The notes under the pieces: generated by a model
Told to the model about the DNA's origin: nothing
The model's input: only the letters and a program-made list of their open reading frames with translations
Databases searched by the model: none
In this document: in pieces, positions 12,801-19,537 of the stretch
How positions within the stretch are numbered: the stretch's first letter is position 1
Layout of the letters: every line of letters starts with the position of its first letter
Position numbers and translations under genes: made by a program
DNA from: a virus
DNA length: 20,383 nucleotides
Virus record (IMG/VR): IMGVR_UViG_3300049222_000072
Coordinates: 1 to 20,383 of that record
Strand: one strand, 5' to 3'

Positions 12801-14144
12801 TTGAGTATTTACACTTGTTACAGGAGCAGTAGATTGTGTAAAACTTATAACACCTGTTGAGCTATCATAAGAAATATCTCCGCTTGCAGATATTGCACTT
12901 CTTGATCTTGCATCAGTGTAGTAAACATTAGTAGAGCCTTCACTTAAATCGTCTGTATCTTTTCCTGCAAATGCAGAATCAAATCTTGTTGTTGTGTAAT
13001 ATAAATTAGTACCTTCTGATAAATCTGATGTAGATTTAGTTGCAAGTCTTGTATCAAAATCTGCATTAGCTCTAGCACTTGTATAGTATAAATTTGATGA
13101 TCCTTCGCTAACTGTATCTGTATCGCCTTGAGTAAAAGATAAAACACCTGTTGTTGAGTTATAAGATAATTGTGTTGAATCTTCGCTTATAGAAGCTCTT
13201 GCTCTAGCATCAGTATAATAAAGGTTAGTACCTTCAGATAAATCGCTTGTTGATTTAGCAGTAAAAGCAGAATCAAAACGTGTTTGAGTGTAATAAAGAT
13301 TGCTTGTACCTTCGCTTAAATCATCAGTATCTTTTGTAGCTAATCTTGTATCAAAAACAGTATTTGCTCTTGCATCTGTATAGTAAAGGTTAGTCGAACC
13401 CTCTCCAATATCATCAGTATCTAAAGTTAATGTTCCGCCTAAAGATAATGCATTAGAATTTATTGTTACGCTTGCATTAACTAGTTTTGCATTTGCTATT
13501 GATCCAGCAAGCATAGCATTAGTTATTCCTAATGCTTTTACTTGTAATGCATCGCTATCAATTTCTATTGAAGAATCGTCAACTGCTACATTTAAAGTAA
13601 CAGTTCCAGCAGTTCCGCCACCAGTTAAACCATTACCTGCAACAACACCTGTAATATCGGCATCGTTTGTATTAGCTATAGTTAGAGTGCCAGCAGTATC
13701 ATCATAAGTAAGTTGTATACCTGTACCAGCTTGTAATAATGTATTTACTTGATCATCTACTCTTTCATTTGTGAAATATAAGTTTGATGATCCTTCACTA
13801 ACTGAATCAGTATCAAATGATATGTTGGCACTACCATCAAATGATGTTCCATTAATTGTTCTTGCAGTTGCTAAAGTTGTAGCTGTATCTGCATTACCAG
13901 TTATATTTCCTGTAAATGTATTAGATGCAGTAATACTTACGCCTGTTGTAATCCAATCGTTGTTTGCAGCGTTTCTTATCTTTAATACATTACTTGATGT
14001 ATCTACCCATAATTGATGTGCAAATGTAGTAGATGGCTCAGTAGCTCCGCTATTAACAGTTGCAATAGCAGATAAAGCATTATTTAAATCTGCTCTAAAA
14101 TCCGCACCTGATTGGTTTGCTAAGTTGTAATCGTGTTGTGCCAT
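9843..14144 (-). CDS. Tail fibre with SEG-YYT repeats and C-terminal peptidase S74 chaperone domain
   Basis: A 1433-residue receptor-binding fibre. Residues 1-110 form an N-terminal attachment-like region (AQHDYNLANQSGADFRADLN and LWVDTSSNVLKIRN). Residues 116-480 and 660-755 carry 12 copies of a motif of the form D-x-(S/T)-EG-(S/T)-NLYYT-x-x-R. A middle part (MLINRGDQHNGIFMWDESVD) and a long Gly/Thr/Ser-rich beta-structured shaft (IYHDGSNSRIQ and repeated GIGTSSP modules) follow. The C-terminus (1329-1433) is an S74 intramolecular chaperone: S1330-D-Y-R-L-K1335-E-N is the Ser/Lys dyad for self-cleavage, then GFLAHEVQDIVPEAITG and a coiled-coil end. After trimerisation it should cleave itself between S1329 and S1330. 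AGGA lies 7 bases before the ATG. Confidence 0.92.
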   Translation of the reverse strand: MAQHDYNLANQSGADFRADLNNALSAIATVNSGATEPSTTFAHQLWVDTSSNVLKIRNAANNDWITTGVSITASNTFTGNITGNADTATTLATARTINGTSFDGSANISFDTDSVSEGSSNLYFTNERVDDQVNTLLQAGTGIQLTYDDTAGTLTIANTNDADITGVVAGNGLTGGGTAGTVTLNVAVDDSSIEIDSDALQVKALGITNAMLAGSIANAKLVNASVTINSNALSLGGTLTLDTDDIGEGSTNLYYTDARANTVFDTRLATKDTDDLSEGTSNLYYTQTRFDSAFTAKSTSDLSEGTNLYYTDARARASISEDSTQLSYNSTTGVLSFTQGDTDTVSEGSSNLYYTSARANADFDTRLATKSTSDLSEGTNLYYTTTRFDSAFAGKDTDDLSEGSTNVYYTDARSRSAISASGDISYDSSTGVISFTQSTAPVTSVNTQTGAVVLDTDDVSEGSANFYYTDTRANSAIDTRVTKAFVDALGIQASSVDANSVALGTDTTGNYVATITGTANKVSVSGSGSESAAITLSLPDDVQIADSLTVAGNLTVNGTLTSLDTTNLDIEDNLFQLNAGLTGSPVNDSGMLINRGDQHNGIFMWDESVDKFTLGLTTADGTSTGNITLSSLGTLVANIEGDVTGAVTGTVSSISNHSTSDLSEGTNLYYTDARFDTRLGTKDTDDLSEGSSNLYYTTTRFNSAFSGKSTSDLSEGSNLYYTSARANSDFDTRLATKDTGDLSEGSNLYYTDARVQAVSINNVVEDTTPQLGGDLASNGNDILFADSDKAIFGAGSDLQIYHDGSNSRIQEAGTGSLLVRGTNLQLQDSDGYDYLTCTDGGNGGTVALKHLGSTVLNTTSTGIDVTGTVVADGLTVDTSTLVVDSTNNRVGIGTSSPTEKLTVNGALAITGALVDDRTSTAAMDFSGGVTRFVSYGASGTGGEFAFRTASGGASSIERLRVDSLGNLIMTAGGTIRAGGVNDLILDAGESGTPDIYLQSGGATKVKIEGSNGNVGIGVTSPQAILHVSGVAPTYTNVATVFYGGTTNNGVMNGVSLWSSGDALNGGISSNLLFANSNTPSQTNTNRSSGTIYFGNTTTASRTSDMIFGGYYKGTTSFIERVRIDGLGAVGIGTTSLGTESTLHIGKPSGAGGAEGGQLVLQSSTNGSLAAHLDAYSTGGADYLRLLKGTDTASTGVHSVFDLTNTRLGIGTSTPDAPLHVEATNASVVLSDSGRGQWWRIQNEESTDSLRIVSNDVNERLRIDSEGNVLVGTTTKGTTHAYFSSASNDRMVLFLGTSTTSGTGVAVFQNPNGTVGSIRTSGSSTSFNTSSDYRLKENVDYEFNALDRVVQLKPARFNFIADADTTVDGFLAHEVQDIVPEAITGEKDAVDDEGNPEYQGIDQSKLVPLLTKAIQEQQAQIEALQSEINLLKRE
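11880..12167 (-). repeat. Second block of SEG-NLYYT fibre repeats (4 copies)
   Basis: Residues about 660-755 of the fibre contain four DLSEG-NLYYT-x-x-R units about 25-32 residues apart. They are separated from the first block by about 180 residues of different sequence. DNA of the units is similar but not identical, for example repeated GTATAATAAAGATTAG-like strings. This suggests internal duplication of a module. Confidence 0.75.
12705..13799 (-). repeat. First block of SEG-NLYYT fibre repeats (8 copies)
   Basis: Residues about 116-480 contain eight copies of the S-EG-S-NLYYT-x-x-R motif, several followed by FDTRLATK or FDSAF. Spacing is irregular, with two inserted segments of the form Y(D/N)STTGVLSFTQG. 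The repeats occur widely in marine phage fibres, as I recall. They probably build a repeated shaft section. Confidence 0.75.
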
Positions 14145-14177
14145 ATTAAAATCCTATTTTATTAATTTTATACCTAT

Positions 14178-14194
14178 GTTTGATATTTATAAAT
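14178..14194 (-). promoter_or_regulatory. Best copy of recurring GTTTGATATTTATAAAT motif (candidate fibre promoter)
   Basis: Located in the 65-base gap before the fibre gene, with TATAAATA on the transcribed strand about 40 bases upstream of its ATG. The 14-base core is identical to 4269-4282, and the full 17 bases differ at one position from 7752-7768. It may allow the highly expressed fibre to be transcribed separately. Confidence 0.45.
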
Positions 14195-14209
14195 CATTTG
14201 AACAAAAAA

Positions 14210-14452
14210 TCATGTTGGTTTATTAGGAAAATGCCAATCCATAATAGAACCATCAAAAGGATGACTTTCTTCATCACTTATATAGTTTTCATGGTTTCTT
14301 AGATTATTTGGTATATCTCTAAGCTCTTGTCTATATGTTGCCCATTCTGCTTTTTCACTATCTGTTAATGGAGAGTCAGGCATTTGAGTCCAATCAGAAT
14401 CTTTTAATTTTCTGTTACGTTTATCTATAACTTCTTGCCAATATATATTCAT
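14210..14452 (-). CDS. Phage tail assembly chaperone-like protein, 80 aa
   Basis: The 80-residue protein matches the pattern of the 'phage tail assembly chaperone' (Phage_tail_APC-like) family: RNRKLKDSDWTQMPDSPLTD, then W-A-T-Y-R-Q-E-L-R-D-I-P and a C-terminal WHFPNKP. Members sit next to tail fibres and are thought to help fibre assembly. Here it lies between the tip protein and the fibre gene, in agreement. Its ATG overlaps the tip-protein stop (TAATG). It is soluble, without membrane segment or signal. Family recognition is by pattern, not by search. Confidence 0.82.
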   Translation of the reverse strand: MNIYWQEVIDKRNRKLKDSDWTQMPDSPLTDSEKAEWATYRQELRDIPNNLRNHENYISDEESHPFDGSIMDWHFPNKPT

Positions 14453-17400
14453 TATTTATTTAATCCATAAACTGTTATTGCACCATGATCAAAAGATGAA
14501 GTACCAGCAGTATTAGAACCACCAACATCATCTGTTGCTCCAAAACACCAAACTGTAATTGTTGTATTTCCTGCAACTGTAATTTTTGCATTGACACCCC
14601 TATTTCCTAAAGCATAACTGCCTGAAGCACTAAAATGTTCTGATGCTAAATAATCACTTGCACTTGTACTTGTATAATCGTTTAAATTAGAGGTTTGTTT
14701 GACTGACATTACAAATAAGGTTTCTGTAGCACTACTGCTACTCCCTTCATAATCTACTTCACCATGAATGATAAATGTTCTAGTGCCACTATAATTAGCT
14801 GTAGTAAATTGATGGCTAAATAAAGGAACATCTCCTGTTACTGTAGTTACAGACGACGAACCTAAAACATCTCCGACAGCATAACTACCACTACTAGCTA
14901 TGCTTGCAATATGATATGGCTCTGCTACTGTATAACCTGTTCTATATAATTCATTAAATTCTGTAACATCGCCTGATTCACCAGCAGTACCATCAATAAT
15001 ACCAATGCTTCCTGCATTAGCATTGGTAAAAGCATTAAAGTTTCCTAGTATTAAATTACCACTTCCATCAGTGTCAATAGTGACTCCATCAATTAATATT
15101 TTATCTGCTGAAAGATTATTAATTGTTGCATTATCAATAAGTACAGAGCCACCACTTACGACAAAAGGACTCACACTAGAACCGGCATCATTATCAATTT
15201 TAAAAGTATCAGCTAAGAAAGCTATCGTACTTGTAGCACCTGATCCTGAATCTGCATTACTTTCAAGAACCATTTGTGCAACTTTTCCATTTGCATTTAG
15301 TTGTAAAACATAAGATGCAGATGCGTTGTCATTAATATCTGTTATTGCTGTTGCATTTGTTGTTATAGATGCAGTATTGCCATTAACTGAAGAAGTTAAG
15401 CTAGTTATATCTGAAGCTAGAGCTGAATCTGCATTTGCCCTTGTAACTGCTTCAGAAGTTATATCTGCTGTATTTGAATTAACTGTAGAGGTTAATGATG
15501 TAATGTCTGCTGCTAAAGCAGAATCAGCACTTGCTCTAGTGGCTGCTTCTGAGCTTATTGATGCAGTATTTCCATTAACTGTAGAGGTCAAACTAGTTAT
15601 GTCTGCTGCTAGTGCTGTATCAGCATTTGCTCTAGTTACAGATTCAGAAGTGATATCTGCTGTATTTCCATTAACTGTAGAAGTTAATGAAGTAATATCT
15701 GCTGCTAGTGCTGTATCTGCGTTTGCTCTAGTTGTAGCTTCACTAGTAATAGATGCAGTGTTGCCATTAACTGTGGAGGTTAAAGAAGTAATATCTGCTG
15801 CTAAAGCAGAATCAGCGTTTGCTCTTGTTGTTTGCTCGGTAGTTATAGCTGAAGTATTGCTATTAACTGTAGAAGTTAAGTTAGTTATAGCTGTTGTATT
15901 GGCTGAAGTATCAGTTGTAAGAGTAACTATATCACTTTGAGCTGTAGCTATGTTTGAGCTGTTAGTTGTTACAGTAGAGCTTAATGAATTATATAAAGTT
16001 ACTAATGAAGAATCTCTAGCTTTTTCCCAACCATTATTAGATGAGTTTCTTACATATATCTGATTGTCATCATCAGTGTCCACCCATAAATCTTGAGCTT
16101 GTAATGCAGAGCTATCGGTTCTTGTTGTTGGAGCTGTTGTAGATTTTATTAATTGTGTTGAGTTTACACCACCAGCATCAATTGCAGATTGTACTTCTGC
16201 TGCTAATGCATCAAGATCAACTGCACCATCTTGTATATCTCCTGAACCTGTTGGCGGAGTTCCAACAGTAAAATTACCTGTAGCTGGAAATCTTGCTGGA
16301 CTAGATTCAACACCTAAAGTATTTAAAGAAGTAATATTGGCAACAAATGAACCAGTTGGTATAAAAGTTAAATCGCAACTATCTACATCTACTATTCTGT
16401 TCATTAGCTGATTACCTGAACTATCTACAACATTAACTCTATATTGATAATCAGGAAAATCTGTTGGTTCATCCCAAGATAAAAAAGGTCTACCTGTAGA
16501 ACTAGAATCACTATCAGTAAAACTAATATTGGTTGGAGCTTTTACTGCATAAGCAGAGGGTAAGTTAGATAATTCTTCTACTGGTTCTTGAGGTGGTACT
16601 TCCCATGTATAAACATCAAAGTATTCTATTAAGCTAACAGCGACCAATCCATTAGGTTGTAATTCTAATGCTTCAACTCTTGATATCTTTCCAGTAAATC
16701 CTAAAGGCGTATATGCAAGAGTAACAATATCGCCAACATTAAGTTTATACATCTCAGGAGTACCTAAGAACTGCATAGTTGTTTGGTTTCTGCTTCTTGT
16801 AAGAATAGCTTTAGCCATGTTATAGGCTATATAAGGATCAGTTACATAAGGAAACTCAGCTTTTATTTCTAATATTTCATCACCATCATCTGAGTAATAT
16901 TGAGGACTAGCATCATGTAAAACTGTAGCTGTATCTAATTCATACTTTTTATTGGCGTTAAAAAACTCAACAATAACTTTGTTTGCTTTTTTGTCTTTGT
17001 TTCCATAATCAACCGATATACCAGCATCAGAGATAATATGATCATCAGTAATAGTAAAAGTAGATGTACCTGTATCTTCTATTTGTAATTCATATTGCCC
17101 ATCAACATAAAGAAAAACACCTCGCATATTTGCAAGAAGCTCTTTAGCATTATCCATTACATTTTTATTAGTATCTAAATAACCATTACAATGAAATCTT
17201 TTAACCTTTAGTAAAGTAGAACCGCCAACTGAAGAATAGTTACTACTAAAATAATCATTAATAAATATTACAAACTCTTGGTTTGTATCAAAGAAATTAG
17301 TTCTTTGTATGTCTGTTATCTCTTTATTAGTTAAGACATCATCACCATTTTGGTCATAAATACTAATTACTTCGTCTACTTTATTTTGCCACCAAATATC

Positions 17401-18378
17401 ATTTGCACCTGTACCTGTAATAGTAAAGAAATTATCTCCGCTATTAGCTGACCATGTAACTGATTGTGCTGTTCCATTAAAGTAAGGCTGGTCTACCTTA
17501 GTATCACAAACAGTAGCAGCAGAGCTAAAGGTTGACATATTAAGTTGTGATGCGGTTAGACCTTTTCCATACTCATTGTTTGTAATCAGATCCAGAAAAC
17601 ATAAAGCTGGATTACTTGAATGTTTATAAGTTGAAGGAGTACCAAATGTTTGAGTATTATCTCTAGGATCATAAACCCTCTTACCTTTGACTTGTACTGT
17701 TAATTGGGGAACACCACCAAACATTCCTTTTTTATCATATTTATAATGTGCTGCTATGTAACAAACACCATTTAATTTATGTGATGAAGTCCAATTAGGC
17801 ATGGAAGCAACAAGCATAGGATCAGCACTTTGCGTTGGCTCTCCATGATGTAAATTAAATGTGATTCTATATCTTGATGTTGAGCTAGTACCAAATCCAC
17901 CATTACCAGCACTAGTAGTTGAGCCTATCTGACTAACAGTATTTAAAGCTCTATGTCCGCTATAACCTGTTTCACCATTTCTATCTGAACCAACATAACA
18001 GCCATATCTAAATCTTTTAGGATCTGTTATGGGGTTGCCATCAAGTTCAATAGTTCTACCAAGTATTTCATCACATTCACCAACTGATAAAGCATAGACT
18101 ACAAATAGATGTCTTGAATCATTGTTAGATACGTCCATATAGATGACTTGAGCACCTACTCTTCTAGTACCATAGATGACTGGTATCTTGCCACCAGCAG
18201 AAGTTTTATTAGCTAAAATGTCTTGACCTTTTGCAAGCATTTGCCTTGCTTGTAAAAATCCTTTTACACCAACTACTAATGAAGTAATTTGTAAAACAGT
18301 CGTTATAGCCTGTAATACTTTACTACCTTCGTAAACACCTTTAGCCCATTGAAAAAACTGAACAACCTTATCTAACAT
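14452..18378 (-). CDS. Tail-tip/host-specificity protein, lambda J-like, with EF-hand-like loop and 32-residue repeats
   Basis: A 1308-residue tip protein that forms the distal end of the tail. Residues 1-60 carry a hydrophobic helical start. Residues about 60-130 (GGKIPVIYGTRRVGAQVIYM) match the J-protein family's conserved entry. Residues 342-353 (DQNGDDVLTNKE) fit a calcium-binding EF-hand loop. About 613-705 is a fibronectin type III-like domain. Residues 851-1010 are five 32-residue repeats beginning TRANAD, likely helical trimeric stalk. About 1020-1120 resembles the DUF1983-like region of J proteins (LQLNANGKVAQMVL, FLADTFKIDN), and the last part is a probable Ser/Gly-rich receptor-binding tip. 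Its ATG overlaps the stop of the minor tail protein (TAATG). The receptor is unknown. Confidence 0.88.
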   Translation of the reverse strand: MLDKVVQFFQWAKGVYEGSKVLQAITTVLQITSLVVGVKGFLQARQMLAKGQDILANKTSAGGKIPVIYGTRRVGAQVIYMDVSNNDSRHLFVVYALSVGECDEILGRTIELDGNPITDPKRFRYGCYVGSDRNGETGYSGHRALNTVSQIGSTTSAGNGGFGTSSTSRYRITFNLHHGEPTQSADPMLVASMPNWTSSHKLNGVCYIAAHYKYDKKGMFGGVPQLTVQVKGKRVYDPRDNTQTFGTPSTYKHSSNPALCFLDLITNNEYGKGLTASQLNMSTFSSAATVCDTKVDQPYFNGTAQSVTWSANSGDNFFTITGTGANDIWWQNKVDEVISIYDQNGDDVLTNKEITDIQRTNFFDTNQEFVIFINDYFSSNYSSVGGSTLLKVKRFHCNGYLDTNKNVMDNAKELLANMRGVFLYVDGQYELQIEDTGTSTFTITDDHIISDAGISVDYGNKDKKANKVIVEFFNANKKYELDTATVLHDASPQYYSDDGDEILEIKAEFPYVTDPYIAYNMAKAILTRSRNQTTMQFLGTPEMYKLNVGDIVTLAYTPLGFTGKISRVEALELQPNGLVAVSLIEYFDVYTWEVPPQEPVEELSNLPSAYAVKAPTNISFTDSDSSSTGRPFLSWDEPTDFPDYQYRVNVVDSSGNQLMNRIVDVDSCDLTFIPTGSFVANITSLNTLGVESSPARFPATGNFTVGTPPTGSGDIQDGAVDLDALAAEVQSAIDAGGVNSTQLIKSTTAPTTRTDSSALQAQDLWVDTDDDNQIYVRNSSNNGWEKARDSSLVTLYNSLSSTVTTNSSNIATAQSDIVTLTTDTSANTTAITNLTSTVNSNTSAITTEQTTRANADSALAADITSLTSTVNGNTASITSEATTRANADTALAADITSLTSTVNGNTADITSESVTRANADTALAADITSLTSTVNGNTASISSEAATRASADSALAADITSLTSTVNSNTADITSEAVTRANADSALASDITSLTSSVNGNTASITTNATAITDINDNASASYVLQLNANGKVAQMVLESNADSGSGATSTIAFLADTFKIDNDAGSSVSPFVVSGGSVLIDNATINNLSADKILIDGVTIDTDGSGNLILGNFNAFTNANAGSIGIIDGTAGESGDVTEFNELYRTGYTVAEPYHIASIASSGSYAVGDVLGSSSVTTVTGDVPLFSHQFTTANYSGTRTFIIHGEVDYEGSSSSATETLFVMSVKQTSNLNDYTSTSASDYLASEHFSASGSYALGNRGVNAKITVAGNTTITVWCFGATDDVGGSNTAGTSSFDHGAITVYGLNK
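15349..15828 (-). repeat. Five tandem 96-base repeats in the tail-tip gene
   Basis: Units start at 15828, 15732, 15636, 15540 and 15444 (minus direction), each exactly 96 bases encoding 32 residues of the form TRANADxALAADITSLTSTV plus a 12-residue linker. Copies differ mainly at third codon positions and a few Ala/Thr/Ser/Val changes, so reading frame and protein are conserved. The heptad-like Leu/Val spacing suggests a coiled-coil stalk. Copy number could vary by recombination. Confidence 0.88.
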
Positions 18379-18926
18379 TATCTACCCCACCTAACGTCTG
18401 ATTTAACTTGAGTAGCAAATTCCATGCCTTTATCTCCTGAACTAAATGATTGTTGTGATTCATCAGAGTAATGTCTGCCTTTAGTTAGATTCCAATTTGC
18501 CCAATGTGATGCCACTGTCATTGATAGTGTTGAATCACTTATGTTTTCTGCTATAGCAACATTTCTAATTTGACCAGTAAAATAATTAATAGCACCCACA
18601 ATAGATTCACTAGCATCAAAGTAAGCAATATAAACATCTACTGTTTTATCAGTAAAAGAACCATCTTCTACTAAAGACCTAACTTGATCTGTAATATTTG
18701 AAAAACCTAAGTTGATTTCATTAACCTGTAATTGACCTGTTTCTGTAGTTGTGCCAATTGATAAAAAAGAACCACCAGCTTCATAGTTATTGGAATTATA
18801 AGTTATATCAGAATACCAATCAGTTAATCTGATAGTTGACGATAGATTTAACTCAACTAAAAAAGCTGTCTTAGTTGCTGTTGATGATACTTGGGTTTGT
18901 AAAGCAGTAGATAGACTTCTAGGCAT
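18378..18926 (-). CDS. Minor tail protein upstream of the tip protein, 182 aa
   Basis: A beta-rich 182-residue protein beginning MPRSLSTALQTQVSSTATKT and containing FLVELNLSSTIRLTDWYSDITYNSNNY. The 'tip-adjacent minor tail protein' pattern is a short variable hook followed by a strand-rich body with R-L-T-D/N-W and G-Q-I. The C-terminal segment (RHYSDESQQSFSSGDKGMEF) resembles the DUF2163/lambda L-like region, which often includes a phage 'GD-K-x-x-E-F' motif. It is coupled by TAATG on both sides, between the 203-residue protein and the J-like protein. A role in the tail-tip baseplate is likely. The exact family is uncertain. Confidence 0.75.
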   Translation of the reverse strand: MPRSLSTALQTQVSSTATKTAFLVELNLSSTIRLTDWYSDITYNSNNYEAGGSFLSIGTTTETGQLQVNEINLGFSNITDQVRSLVEDGSFTDKTVDVYIAYFDASESIVGAINYFTGQIRNVAIAENISDSTLSMTVASHWANWNLTKGRHYSDESQQSFSSGDKGMEFATQVKSDVRWGR

Positions 18927-19537
18927 TAGGTTATAACCTCTCTAACATCAAATGAAATACTATAAAAACCACTAGCATCTGTTGAATACATAATCTCATC
19001 ACTTTCAAGATAGACTTTAAATTTGGGTTTGTTTACAACTACTTCTTCATTATCTGCTAGAGATGTTACAAGATTAGGTGATATTAAAAGATCCAATGAT
19101 CCATCAGCATTTGAATCAATAGTTGATCTGACCATATAAACTTTACTATGACCATTAAACCTTACTAGATCACCAGCTTTTAGTGCATTAGCCTGACTTG
19201 AAGCAAAACCATCTAAATTAATAGATGCATCTCCTGCAACATGAGAACCTACTACTTGTATATCTGTTTCTGCTTTACCAGCACCTAAATTATCTAGTGG
19301 TGAACCAATGGTAAAGTCTCCTGATGATCCTTTTTGTTTCTGTAAAAATGCAAATACTTCTTGAGCCTTTTCTTGCTGTAGAGGTGGCATTTGTACTGTA
19401 AAAGAAAAATATTGACTACCTATTTGTCTAACTTGCCTTCTACCTGATAGTGTCTGATTTAATAAAGTAGGTCTATTATCTTTAAAATTTAAACTTCTAA
19501 AATTAGGGTTAGTAGGAAATTCAGGTATATCAGCCAT
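18926..19537 (-). CDS. Minor/distal tail protein, 203 aa
   Basis: A 203-residue, strand-rich protein starting MADIPEFPTNPNFRSLNFKD. An early segment, GRRQVRQIGSQYFSFTVQMPPL, resembles the opening of lambda M-like or Dit-like minor tail proteins ('RKV-GG-W-F-x-YPPM'), then QEKAQEVFAFLQKQKG. The middle includes an inserted segment (AGDASINLDGFASSQANALK, then VRFNGHSKVYMV), followed by a KFKVYLESDEIMYSTDASGF end. It follows the tape measure, the usual place for the distal hub, and is coupled by TAATG to both neighbours. It probably links tail tube and tip. The specific family is a judgement from pattern. Confidence 0.75.
   Translation of the reverse strand: MADIPEFPTNPNFRSLNFKDNRPTLLNQTLSGRRQVRQIGSQYFSFTVQMPPLQQEKAQEVFAFLQKQKGSSGDFTIGSPLDNLGAGKAETDIQVVGSHVAGDASINLDGFASSQANALKAGDLVRFNGHSKVYMVRSTIDSNADGSLDLLISPNLVTSLADNEEVVVNKPKFKVYLESDEIMYSTDASGFYSISFDVREVIT

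Noticed and set aside
12944-13147. Second out-of-frame minus-strand frame of 67 codons inside the fibre gene
   Set aside because: Same origin as the preceding case: the first repeat block read in another frame.
15349-15828. CRISPR-like array because of the regular 96-base spacing
   Set aside because: The whole unit is repeated, with no unique spacers, the reading frame is kept, and it lies within a tail-tip gene.
15326-15940. Open plus-strand frame of 204 codons opposite the tail-tip repeats
   Set aside because: It is the mirror of the 32-residue repeats. Tandem repeats with exact codon-length periods leave the opposite strand open. Its product is a repetitive low-complexity Ala/Val/Ser sequence, and there is no plus-strand ribosome site or neighbour.
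17738-17745. TATAAATA within the tail-tip gene as another promoter
   Set aside because: It lies in coding sequence and lacks the flanking TCAAAC bases of the intergenic copies. Chance occurrence is expected at this AT content.
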